45,870 nucleotides of DNA, from positions 1 to 45,870 of the IMG/VR virus record IMGVR_UViG_3300030419_001603; one strand, written 5' to 3'. Shown piece by piece: positions 34,241 through 41,090 of this stretch. The notes under the pieces were generated by a model that was given only the letters and a program-made list of their open reading frames with translations, ran no database searches and was not told the origin of the DNA. A program made the translations under genes and the position numbers. Every line of letters begins with the position of its first letter. Positions within the stretch are counted from its first letter, which is position 1. Source of the stretch: a virus.

Positions 34241-35818
34241 TTATACTTTTTGCCCTGTTACCCAAGATATAACTCTTTTAGTTTTCTCTTTAACAGGTCT
34301 TATAGCTTTGTTTTCTATAAACTCTATAGCATCAAACCTTTTACTAACAGGTGGTCTTGCCTTATTAACAGCATACCATAGACCATCAAGAACATCATCA
34401 TTCCTTCCTTTTGGAAATTGAAACATCTCATCTACCAAATGAGTATGTCTTCTCTTTATAAACATTTTACCACGATTAACTAAAGGTGCTAGTAAAGACT
34501 CAAGCCTATCTTCTTTCTTAATACCAGAAGGAGGTCTTACTCCTAGTGCTATACCCGGAGCAACTTTTCTTTCACTTCCAGACATTTTATTAACAGCGTC
34601 TTTTATTATTCCTTGAGCACCAACATGTTCTACATTTACACGCTTAACAGGAGAATATTCCCTTGCATATTCAAGTATTTGCTCTGGCATATCATATAAG
34701 GGCATATGTTCTCTCATATAGTCAATAACATATATATTTCTATTACTATCTATACCTATCACCATTATTACTTGAAAGTCACTGGATTCATTAGCTTCAT
34801 AAGCTAAGTCAACCCCAATATATATATTTACAGGTATAGCGTCCTTGGAATTTACAATATAAGCAAACCCATCTCTACTCTCAAACTCATGGTCATAATA
34901 CTCTAATCTTTCTGTTTTAAACTTAGCATTTTCTAAATCTCTAGCTTCATTAAGATATTCTTGTGCAAACTTATGAGTTAATCCTACATCTTCAAATCTT
35001 TTTCTTATATCATCTAACTTATCTTTACTAAAGTAACTACCCCATAAAACATTACCCTCAGAGTCTATGGCTTTGTGGTATATAACATCCCAAGCATATT
35101 TTCTTTTATCCCTAATTGCTTCTAAGTAGCCATCATATATACTCTGTAAAAAAGAATCATAGTGTACAATAGTTCCTATTAACCATATAGAACCCTCGTT
35201 TTCAGCAGAGTTTTCAAGTGCAGGTTCTACAGTAGACATAACCCATTCTTTTATCTCTCTTCTTCTATCTGGAGTTTTTGTATTTAATTCAGATTCAAAG
35301 TCATCTAGTATTATTTTTGTATATCTTAAACCAAGTTGTGACCTACCACGAAGCCTTTGTGATGTACCCTTGGCTATTACCCTGTCTCCCTTACTAGTTG
35401 TGAACTCTTTTTCTGTCCATTTTGTTCCACGAATATCACCAAAATAATAATTTAAAGCAGGGTTTACTTCTATATGGTTTTGTATATATTTTATATGGTC
35501 AATAGCCTGAGATTGTTCTTCTGCTACCCAAGCTATAAATTCTTTTTTACCCTCGGGATTAAAGTATAGATGGTATAATAGTGCTGTTTTTGCAAGTGTT
35601 GATTTACTATGCCCACGAGGAAGTATAATACAATTTCTTTTTTTAGTGTTATCTAGAAGAAGGTCATTTAATTCATAGTGATATGCGGCAGGAGTAGACT
35701 TCATAAAGTCTTCTGGGAGAAATAGCTGACCAAAAGCTATTATATCTCTCCTAGCTAACTCTAGGACACGCTCTTTCTCAGATACATTGTTTTTATTTAT
35801 GTTCGGAGCTTTAGACAT
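34241..35818 (-). CDS. terL: Terminase large subunit
   Basis: DNA-packaging motor, ATPase plus nuclease. Counting from the open frame's TTG at 35833, Walker A is PRGHSKST (72-79), Walker B IILDDFE (174-180) and a coupling-type IGT (219-221) follows. The RNase H-like nuclease has D342 (YIGVDLAYE), E402 (VEHVGAQG) and D479/D480 (GRNDDVLDGLWYA). ATG at 35818 is preferred to the TTG at 35833; neither has a strong ribosome site. It overlaps the cyclotransferase-like gene by about 22 bases and lies three genes downstream of terS. Confidence 0.93.
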   Translation of the reverse strand: MSKAPNINKNNVSEKERVLELARRDIIAFGQLFLPEDFMKSTPAAYHYELNDLLLDNTKKRNCIILPRGHSKSTLAKTALLYHLYFNPEGKKEFIAWVAEEQSQAIDHIKYIQNHIEVNPALNYYFGDIRGTKWTEKEFTTSKGDRVIAKGTSQRLRGRSQLGLRYTKIILDDFESELNTKTPDRRREIKEWVMSTVEPALENSAENEGSIWLIGTIVHYDSFLQSIYDGYLEAIRDKRKYAWDVIYHKAIDSEGNVLWGSYFSKDKLDDIRKRFEDVGLTHKFAQEYLNEARDLENAKFKTERLEYYDHEFESRDGFAYIVNSKDAIPVNIYIGVDLAYEANESSDFQVIMVIGIDSNRNIYVIDYMREHMPLYDMPEQILEYAREYSPVKRVNVEHVGAQGIIKDAVNKMSGSERKVAPGIALGVRPPSGIKKEDRLESLLAPLVNRGKMFIKRRHTHLVDEMFQFPKGRNDDVLDGLWYAVNKARPPVSKRFDAIEFIENKAIRPVKEKTKRVISWVTGQKV

Positions 35819-36171
35819 TCTTCTGACATCCAATCTTTCTTAGGAACCATTTCAAATACACCACTACTTTGCATTAACGCAGAACCTATAGTATACATCC
35901 AAGCCTCTACTTCTTCATCATTATTGTATGCATTTACCATTCTTCTCTCATAAAGACCAGAAGATATACCTTCGTACCTATCATAACTTTCCAAATCATA
36001 ATCGTCAATATCCATTACCTCTACAATCAAGTCAGTTTGCTCCATATCTGGTAATGCCGCAGGAAATCTCCTGTGACCCGGAAACACTAATGAGTAGCCA
36101 TCAACTTTCCAAGTATCTCGCTTACCATCCCTAAGCGTTCCATATACTGCCAGCTTATTCGTTCTCATCAA
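35797..36171 (-). CDS. Gamma-glutamylcyclotransferase-like protein (AIG2/GGCT family)
   Basis: 124 residues. VYGTLRDG (9-16) is the family signature that binds the gamma-glutamyl substrate; GYSLVFPG and RFPAALP follow; LESYDRYEGIS places E67 at the catalytic Glu of GGCT-type enzymes; WMYTIG closes the fold. Known members release 5-oxoproline from gamma-glutamyl peptides or amines; BtrG uses this to remove a protecting gamma-glutamyl group. It lies between packaging genes, but its chemistry matches the amidoligase cassette (41634-45870): one can join and the other unmake gamma-glutamyl bonds. That link is inference. Confidence 0.8.
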   Translation of the reverse strand: MMRTNKLAVYGTLRDGKRDTWKVDGYSLVFPGHRRFPAALPDMEQTDLIVEVMDIDDYDLESYDRYEGISSGLYERRMVNAYNNDEEVEAWMYTIGSALMQSSGVFEMVPKKDWMSEECLKLRT

Positions 36172-36367
36172 AATCTTCTCTAAAATGCCAATACTCTTCT
36201 AGGTTCTTTATATAACCATTATCGGCATACGGAGAATTTACTTGATTTTCATAGAATAGTTCATATACTTCAGTAGCTATGCTTTCTCTTGATATTTCAT
36301 CATCAATACCAATATTTTCACCATCAGCATGCTCTAGAACTTCAACAACTATTTCGTATAAATTCAT
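36155..36367 (-). CDS. Hypothetical acidic protein, 70 residues
   Basis: Not recognised. Very acidic and aromatic (IVVEVLEHADGENIGIDDE ... EEYWHFREDFDENE), helical at the N-terminus. It overlaps the cyclotransferase-like gene by 17 bases and shares one base with terS. A DNA-mimic or inhibitor role is conceivable from acidity alone. Confidence 0.65.
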   Translation of the reverse strand: MNLYEIVVEVLEHADGENIGIDDEISRESIATEVYELFYENQVNSPYADNGYIKNLEEYWHFREDFDENE

Positions 36368-37131
36368 CAGCTTTCTATTTCCCTTTTAGCACTTGCTAGT
36401 TTCTTTGTGTTATTACCACCTATAGCCTCGAGTTGCTCAGGAGAAAACCCCTGAAATAAAGTTACAGACTCTGACTTCTTTTCTGTGTCTCTCATACCAG
36501 CAATAGCAACTAATTCTTTTAATAAAGAAACCTTATCACTATCTCTAGATGTAGTAGACTCAATTATATCTTTCATTTTTTCAAGTATATAAAGAGGCGT
36601 TATCTCAGCCTCATTCATAACCTTTTCTATTTCTTCTCTAATCAAACCTTGTATCCTTTTTGTACTCATTAATAAATTAGATTCACGCTTTGCATACTCT
36701 TTACTTCTTGCAGGATATGCCTTCATGAATGCATCAAGAACCTCATCCCCCTTAGCTACATACTTAGCAAATAAAAATTCTTTTCTTGTAGGTTTTTCCC
36801 TTTGCTTTACTGTCTGATAAGGCGTTTTATCATGAGCCCCAAACGAGTATATATTCTTTCGCATGTCGCCCTCCATGCTAGCACTTCCTCTTCTACAAAC
36901 AAATGAACCAATAACCGTTCTGATATAGCTATTATAAATATTCCCGACTCCATTTTTCATCTCTCCTCTTTTAAGAACTTGACATATTTGACCATCATCG
37001 CACAATACCCAATCACCTTCATTACCTTTTCTCCAATCAGTTATTATAGGAGTATTGGGCATATACTTATTAAACTCTTCTTCGTTATCAAAGAGTATAT
37101 GTTCTTTTTTACTTATAGTTCTAGTTTTCAC
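36367..37131 (-). CDS. terS: Terminase small subunit-like protein
   Basis: 254 residues. The central part about 112-205 fits TerS: PTRKEFLFAKYVAKGDEVLD, then AFMKAYPARSKEYAKRESNL and IRGLIREEIEKV..., a helix-turn-helix with the usual A-Y-P core that recognises the packaging site. It has an unusual N-terminal domain (about 35-100, DWVLCDDGQICQVLKRGE) that looks like a small beta fold of unknown job. Two genes before terL, with cyclotransferase and acidic genes between. Confidence 0.75.
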   Translation of the reverse strand: MKTRTISKKEHILFDNEEEFNKYMPNTPIITDWRKGNEGDWVLCDDGQICQVLKRGEMKNGVGNIYNSYIRTVIGSFVCRRGSASMEGDMRKNIYSFGAHDKTPYQTVKQREKPTRKEFLFAKYVAKGDEVLDAFMKAYPARSKEYAKRESNLLMSTKRIQGLIREEIEKVMNEAEITPLYILEKMKDIIESTTSRDSDKVSLLKELVAIAGMRDTEKKSESVTLFQGFSPEQLEAIGGNNTKKLASAKREIES

Positions 37132-37889
37132 TTGTAATCTAAAACCTTTCCATCTACTGTACTAACACCATTAACTATCTGATGTACTGTAACATTAAAG
37201 TTTCCATTCTTATGAAAGTCTACAATAGCAAAAGCATGTTGCCAATTATGCTGTCTATTACCTAACCATTCATTAGCCTCAGCTCTCATATCTTTCAAAC
37301 AGCCTATTGACCACGCTGACTTAACTCCGTCAATGTGTGTAATAGAGCTTTGCTGAATATCATGATGATGACCATACATAACATTACCACCGAGCCTAAG
37401 GAGATGATTACGAGTGTGGTTAACTCCTGCAAAATGATGACCGTGATAGAAATTAATCTTACCAATCTTGAGCATTTTACCGATTCTATGATACTTGTAT
37501 CCACGCTCTTTAAGACGCAACGCATTTTTGACGAGCATTGTTTCAGCCAAGTATGGATTTTCTTCAACAAACCTATTAAGCCAGTCTTCATGATTACCCT
37601 CACAGAAATGACGCTCTTTAGTTTTAGCTTTATCTAAAGAAGCATCTATTATATCCATCCCTTTATTAACAGCTTCTATCTCTTTATGTACAAATGGTAG
37701 CTGATATTCAAGAGGTGGTCTCTTTTTCTTTTTCCATTGCCAGTGGGATACTGACTCCCACTCCCCTGTATCACCCAAATCTACATATATCTGCGGCTTT
37801 ACAAGTTCAATAGCTTTACATAAAACCTTAATAGCTTTCTTATCCTCATAAGGAAAGTGCTTGTCAGGGGTAACTATTGCTCTTTTCAC
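37128..37889 (-). CDS. Calcineurin-like metallophosphoesterase
   Basis: 253 residues. Metal-binding motifs in order: DKH (9-11), GD (39-40, VDLGDTGEW), GNHE (98-101), HGHH (149-152) and GHHHD (173-177). These define the two-metal MPE core that hydrolyses phosphoesters in nucleotides, nucleic acids or proteins. Start is GTG overlapping the stop of the gene upstream (GTGA). It overlaps terS by four bases. Similar MPE genes lie near terminases in other phages; substrate unknown. Confidence 0.85.
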   Translation of the reverse strand: MKRAIVTPDKHFPYEDKKAIKVLCKAIELVKPQIYVDLGDTGEWESVSHWQWKKKKRPPLEYQLPFVHKEIEAVNKGMDIIDASLDKAKTKERHFCEGNHEDWLNRFVEENPYLAETMLVKNALRLKERGYKYHRIGKMLKIGKINFYHGHHFAGVNHTRNHLLRLGGNVMYGHHHDIQQSSITHIDGVKSAWSIGCLKDMRAEANEWLGNRQHNWQHAFAIVDFHKNGNFNVTVHQIVNGVSTVDGKVLDYK

Positions 37890-37996
37890 TTAATTACCCC
37901 TTTAAGCACCTTTACTAGACAAATTACAATCAAGGCTTCCATAAAGTAAATTACTTGTCCGTGAATCATTGTTAATACAGCAATTAATATATTCAT
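37886..37996 (-). CDS. Small membrane protein, 36 residues
   Basis: MNILIAVLTMIHGQVIYFME then ALIVICLVKVLKGVIK: two short hydrophobic segments or one long helix. AGGAG ribosome site seven bases upstream; its TGA overlaps the GTG start of the phosphoesterase. Unrecognised; probably a micro-membrane protein. Confidence 0.55.
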   Translation of the reverse strand: MNILIAVLTMIHGQVIYFMEALIVICLVKVLKGVIK

Positions 37997-38004
37997 AAAT
38001 TCTC

Positions 38005-38238
38005 CTATGTCTTTCTTGTTAGCATAGCTGACTTCTTTACTTTCTCATCAGCTATTCCCGGAATAACCACATATTCAAAATAATCGCATCCTTTCTCAAC
38101 CACACAGGGTTTACCACTCAATTTAGAATCAAGTGATACAAAAAGTTTATTATGCTTACGATTGAAAACACATCCTACGCATTTACCTGCATTCCAATTA
38201 GCACAATGTTGTCTAGCAATGTTTAATATCTTGGTCAT
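38005..38238 (-). CDS. Cysteine-rich small protein, first gene of the late arm
   Basis: 77 residues with C12, C20, C23, C45 and C51 (HCANWNAGKCVGC, then KPCVVEKGCDYFEY). The A-R-Q-H-C-A-N-W-x-x-G-K-C opening recurs in small phage proteins and suggests zinc or iron-sulfur binding. It begins about 6 bases from the start predicted for promoter P5, so its message would be nearly leaderless. Role unknown; a late-operon regulator is possible. Confidence 0.6.
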   Translation of the reverse strand: MTKILNIARQHCANWNAGKCVGCVFNRKHNKLFVSLDSKLSGKPCVVEKGCDYFEYVVIPGIADEKVKKSAMLTRKT

Positions 38239-38250
38239 ATTCTCGTAACT

Positions 38251-38280
38251 AATTTATAAACATAAACATATATGTCGCAA
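38251..38280 (-). promoter_or_regulatory. Promoter P5 for the late arm
   Basis: Minus strand TTGCGA (38280-38275), 18-base spacer, TAAATT (38256-38251), with the extended TACTTGCG. It faces away from P2 in the same divergent gap and would drive the late genes from 38238 downward. Confidence 0.65.
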
Positions 38281-38315
38281 GTATTATTTTATTTTATCTT
38301 TTTTTTATAAAGTAC

Positions 38316-38344
38316 TTGCATTATTTGTTTTTTATTAGTAAATT
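38316..38344 (+). promoter_or_regulatory. Promoter P2 for the early arm
   Basis: TTGCAT (38316-38321), 17-base spacer, TAAATT (38339-38344), in the extended TACTTGCA...TAGTAAATTGAA motif. It lies 33 bases from P5, back to back. The predicted start coincides with GGCTTTAAGCC (38350-38360), a short inverted repeat, and with the 9-base tandem repeat at 38366-38383. Confidence 0.7.
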
Positions 38345-38365
38345 GAATGGGCTTTAAGCCGAAAG

Positions 38366-38383
38366 TTACTTAGTTTACTTAGT
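38366..38383 (+). repeat. Tandem 9-base direct repeat in the P2 leader
   Basis: TTACTTAGT occurs twice head to tail (38366-38374 and 38375-38383) just downstream of the predicted P2 start, next to the inverted repeat GGCTT-T-AAGCC. This is where an operator or mRNA-binding site could lie. Confidence 0.55.
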
Positions 38384-38435
38384 AAAAGAAAGAAATATAT
38401 TACTAACGTAATATAAAAAGAAAGAAAAGATATGA

Positions 38436-38747
38436 ATGGCAAAGGAGATAAGGATAGAACATCAGATATTAGAAGGTATCAAGACAACTATGAAAAGATT
38501 TTTGGTAGCAACCTTGATAATACTACAACAGGAAGACCTAGATATAAACAAGATGTTCCAAGACGCAAAGTGGGAACAGGTAGAAAATACAACTAGTCAA
38601 GGATATGAGGTAGAGAAGGTCACTATGGTGGCAGGAGTTCGTGGAAATGAAGCAGAACATGAGATATTAGACTTTTTATATTATAGGGTAAGAACTAATA
38701 AGCCTCAAATTCCCTCAAAATTAGCTGAAAAGCTAAACATTCGATAG
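38436..38747 (+). CDS. Hypothetical protein, 103 residues
   Basis: Not recognised. N-terminal helix with a mildly hydrophobic stretch (FLVATLIILQQED), then KWEQVENTTSQGYEVEKVTM and EHEILDFLYYRVRTN. First gene behind P2. The ribosome site is weak (GAAAAGATATG), unlike most neighbours. May act at an early stage of infection. Confidence 0.65.
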   Translation: MAKEIRIEHQILEGIKTTMKRFLVATLIILQQEDLDINKMFQDAKWEQVENTTSQGYEVEKVTMVAGVRGNEAEHEILDFLYYRVRTNKPQIPSKLAEKLNIR

Positions 38748-38864
38748 TATACTCGTTATTTCTACTTTGAAGCCGTTAAACAGCAAAATATCGCCAAATA
38801 AAACTATTCTAGCCTACTAAACACCCTTACCTCAAATATAATTTACAATATATTTTAAAAATAC

Positions 38865-38894
38865 TTGTTTTAATACCTTAATCACTAGTAAATT
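38865..38894 (+). promoter_or_regulatory. Promoter P3
   Basis: TTGTTT (38865-38870), 18-base spacer, TAAATT (38889-38894), in the extended TACTTGTT...TAGTAAATTCAA motif. It would drive the zinc-finger gene at 38918, 24 bases downstream. 38748-38861 holds nothing else clear. Confidence 0.6.
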
Positions 38895-38917
38895 CAATTA
38901 ACAAAAAGGTTGAGAAA

Positions 38918-39088
38918 ATGGAATGTTGGCATTGTAATGAAGATTTAATATGGGGTGGAGACTTAGATGATGACCGAGAAGACGGAACAGAGTTAATAGT
39001 AACTAATTTGTCTTGCTCTAACGATGAATGCGACACTGTATACAATATCTACCACACATATAACAAAGAAAAAGAGGGAAAGAAGTGA
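38918..39088 (+). CDS. Zinc-finger protein, 56 residues
   Basis: MECWHCNEDLIWGGD at the N-terminus and TNLSCSNDECDTV later: paired C-x2-C (C3, C6) and C-x4-C (C33, C38) positions. The ECWHC-LIWGGD-TNLSC layout is a recurring phage zinc-finger family. Overlaps the next start (GTGA). Probably an early host- or DNA-interaction protein. Confidence 0.65.
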   Translation: MECWHCNEDLIWGGDLDDDREDGTELIVTNLSCSNDECDTVYNIYHTYNKEKEGKK

Positions 39089-39318
39089 AAACAAGATTTG
39101 ATAAAGCTTTAGCTAATGCTTACGATGGAGAGAATAGCCACGATAATATCAACAAAGCTATAGAAATAGCACGAAATCTAAAAATAATAGATATATTAGA
39201 GCCATCTAGTAAAACTATAGGCGAAATAGCAGAAATACTTTCTAGACTAAAAAGTGCAGATAAGCTAGAAATAATAGATTTACAGGATTTTACAGGTAAT
39301 ATAAACACCTATTCTTAA
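39085..39318 (+). CDS. Hypothetical protein, 77 residues
   Basis: Not recognised. GTG start overlapping the previous TGA. Helical: NINKAIEIARNLKIIDILEP, then IGEIAEILSRLKSADKLEII. No cysteines. Last gene before the large non-coding region. Confidence 0.6.
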   Translation: MKTRFDKALANAYDGENSHDNINKAIEIARNLKIIDILEPSSKTIGEIAEILSRLKSADKLEIIDLQDFTGNINTYS

Positions 39319-39372
39319 AAAATAGCCAAATAATGTGTGTCAGCCTTTCTTGCGCTTATGCCCCCCCGTCCT

Positions 39373-39405
39373 TTCCCGTTCGAAATTTCGAATTCCCGTT
39401 CGAAA
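39373..39405 (+). repeat. TTCGAA repeat cluster
   Basis: TTCCCGTTCGAAA occurs twice (39373-39385 and 39393-39405). Between and over them is the perfect 14-base palindrome TTCGAAATTTCGAA (39379-39392). Three TTCGAA sites occur in 26 bases. Directly upstream of the five larger palindromes, suggesting one regulatory locus. Confidence 0.7.
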
Positions 39406-39413
39406 AGTGGAAT

Positions 39414-39586
39414 TGAGATTGAGTCTCATTAGCATTTGAATATCCCTCTTGAGATTGCGTCTCATTAACAATAGACACCATATATTCTTATTGATACTAA
39501 GTCTCATTAGCAACAAGATTCCCATATGCCTTAATGAGATTAGGTCTCATTATCAATAACACTATCCTTATTGAGATTAAGTCTCA
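39414..39586 (+). repeat. Five spaced palindromic iterons
   Basis: Five copies of a 15-base near-palindrome, core TGAGATTnnGTCTCA, start at 39414, 39450, 39492, 39535 and 39572 (the third is degenerate: TGATACTAAGTCTCA). Four of the five are followed by TTAnCA. Spacing is 36, 42, 43 and 37 bases, close to 3.5 or 4 helical turns. The pattern suits protein-binding iterons or operators. Each could also form a small hairpin. Confidence 0.8.
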
Positions 39587-39940
39587 ATAAATTCCGAAAA
39601 AACATATACCTCTATTTGGCTCATATTTGCCGAATATGGCGAGATTATTCAAAACGGGCATAACCCTACCCTAAAAAGCTAAGTCCAACAATATTAGCAC
39701 TTACGGGAATCACGCCTAAAATAATCGCTACACCTCGTCGAAATTAGAGGCCATTTATCATAGTATTTATACATATATTATACTCGTTTTCTCCATAAAC
39801 TCCTCTCTAAACTCCCTCAGTAAAATAATTTAAAATAGTTCTAGGTTTTTAATTTATACCTTATTATATTCATATACCGTATATTTATTATATGGTGATT
39901 TTTGACAATTAGACAAACAACCCAAAAAAAGAGGTATATT

Positions 39941-40297
39941 ATGAAACTAACATGGAAAGCGTTTTTAAAACTTCATCTAATCGCATGGAAAGAAAACGGA
40001 AAAAAATCTGGTTTATCTTTTGAGGCTCACCAAACTCAACATAGAGAATCATTAATTAAGCAAGGTTTTGAAATTCCAAAATCTGGTCAGTCTAGTAATA
40101 GAGCTAAAGACTATCTAGAGCATATAAACTCTATGAGTAATCCTAGAAGTGATATCAAAGAGTTTAAGGCTGAACTAGAGAATATGTTATATAGCTATGA
40201 AATACTTACTAATAACTATAAAGAGACTTTAATTAGTCTTGGTAAGGAATTCGGATATAGTTACGGGAAACTTAGTCTAAACTGGGCTAAGAAGTAA
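39941..40297 (+). CDS. Hypothetical basic protein, 118 residues
   Basis: Not recognised. The frame extends back to 39902, but ATG 39941 has GAGGT upstream. Basic N-terminal helix (MKLTWKAFLKLHLIAWKENG), then FEAHQTQHRESLIKQGFEIP and helical C-terminal half. Located just downstream of the palindromic repeats, so an origin- or operator-binding role is possible but unproven. Confidence 0.6.
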   Translation: MKLTWKAFLKLHLIAWKENGKKSGLSFEAHQTQHRESLIKQGFEIPKSGQSSNRAKDYLEHINSMSNPRSDIKEFKAELENMLYSYEILTNNYKETLISLGKEFGYSYGKLSLNWAKK

Positions 40298-40387
40298 ATC
40301 ATAGAGAAAAGATAAATAGGATAGTGTTAATTAATCATAGGTTGCTGGTTACTTTGGTTAATTAGATTAAATCAGTATGAGGGTCAA

Positions 40388-40418
40388 TAGAGGGGTATTA
40401 ATAGAAAATGCCCCTCTA
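40388..40418 (+). terminator. Hairpin between small early genes
   Basis: TAGAGGGGTATT (40388-40399), 7-base loop, AATGCCCCTCTA (40407-40418): 12-bp stem with one G-T pair. It follows the gene ending at 40297 by 90 bases. Not followed by a U run. Same GGGG/CCCC style as the hairpins at 3461 and 29517. Confidence 0.5.
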
Positions 40419-40427
40419 GAAAATAAA

Positions 40428-40455
40428 TTGTCTAATAAAAATTTTACATTATATT
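40428..40455 (+). promoter_or_regulatory. Possible promoter before the 40486 gene
   Basis: TTGTCT (40428-40433), 16-base spacer, TATATT (40450-40455), 30 bases before ATG 40486 and just after the hairpin. It lacks the TACTTGCA extension seen in P1-P5, so it may be a weaker or differently timed promoter. Confidence 0.35.
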
Positions 40456-40485
40456 TAATAACTAACTAAGGAGAAACAATAAAAT

Positions 40486-40923
40486 ATGATTTTAACTAGG
40501 GAGAAATTTACACCCCTAGAACATAGAGAGGATTTAGAAAAAGTTTTTATATTTATAGATAAGTTAGATAATAAGTATAAAATAGAAATAAAAAACTCTA
40601 ATATAAATGATATAATAGAGGTTAGAACTTATAGAGAGGTCTGGTCTTGTATACAGATATTATACAGAACATTTATAAAGAATAATAAAGTCATGATTAT
40701 TAGAGAGAACGGAATTTCTACTAAATTGACCTATGGACTAGGACTAAACACTATCTTAAAAAAGATAGAGGATACAGAAATTAGAGAGAGGTCTATTAAA
40801 AGAATGGCAAATACTCGTAGAAGAATGGTAGTAGATAACAAGTACAATTCTAAGACCAAGAAAGTAGACATGAGGGTATTTGATAGAAAGAGATACGCCT
40901 CTAGTAGTAGTAGAGGTATATAG
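40486..40923 (+). CDS. Hypothetical basic protein, 145 residues
   Basis: Not recognised. AAGGAG ribosome site 10 bases upstream. N-terminal half alternates strands and helices (KVFIFIDKLDNKYKIEIKNS); the C-terminal third is highly basic (RERSIKRMANTRRRMVVDNK) and ends in a Ser-rich tail, so nucleic-acid binding is plausible. It stands alone between the non-coding region and the tRNA-like element. Confidence 0.6.
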   Translation: MILTREKFTPLEHREDLEKVFIFIDKLDNKYKIEIKNSNINDIIEVRTYREVWSCIQILYRTFIKNNKVMIIRENGISTKLTYGLGLNTILKKIEDTEIRERSIKRMANTRRRMVVDNKYNSKTKKVDMRVFDRKRYASSSSRGI

Positions 40924-41090
40924 AAGAAATTACTAGAGATAGTAGCAACCCATTAAAGAGAGGTAATATAGATGAAAGGGTAATAGAACATATCACGAAT
41001 AGTAAATATAATAAGTAGAGACTATGGTTTCTACAGAGTTTCCCCTCTTAGTATTTCATAATAGAAATCAGAGGTTGGAGATTCTAAATA

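Larger units (their letters stand above)
39319..39940 (+). other. Largest non-coding region, candidate replication origin or control locus
   Basis: 622 bases without a convincing gene on either strand (a short minus-strand frame across the repeats is an artefact of them). Contents in order: a C7 run (39361-39367), TTCGAA repeats (39373-39405), five spaced palindromes (39414-39586), then AT-rich sequence with short inverted repeats such as CATATACCGTATAT, and finally the ribosome site for the gene at 39941. No AAA-type initiator is encoded, so how an origin here would be opened is unknown. Confidence 0.5.

Noticed and set aside
39340-39525. 61-codon minus-strand open frame across the iterons
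   Set aside because: Its sequence is the translated repeat (repeated LLLMR/LMRLN units), with no ribosome site and opposite strand to neighbours.
39414-39586. CRISPR array
   Set aside because: Repeats are short, degenerate palindromes with spacers of 21-28 bases and no cas genes; better read as iterons or operators.
39902-39940. N-terminal extension of the 39941 gene
   Set aside because: No ribosome site upstream; ATG 39941 has GAGGT at good spacing.
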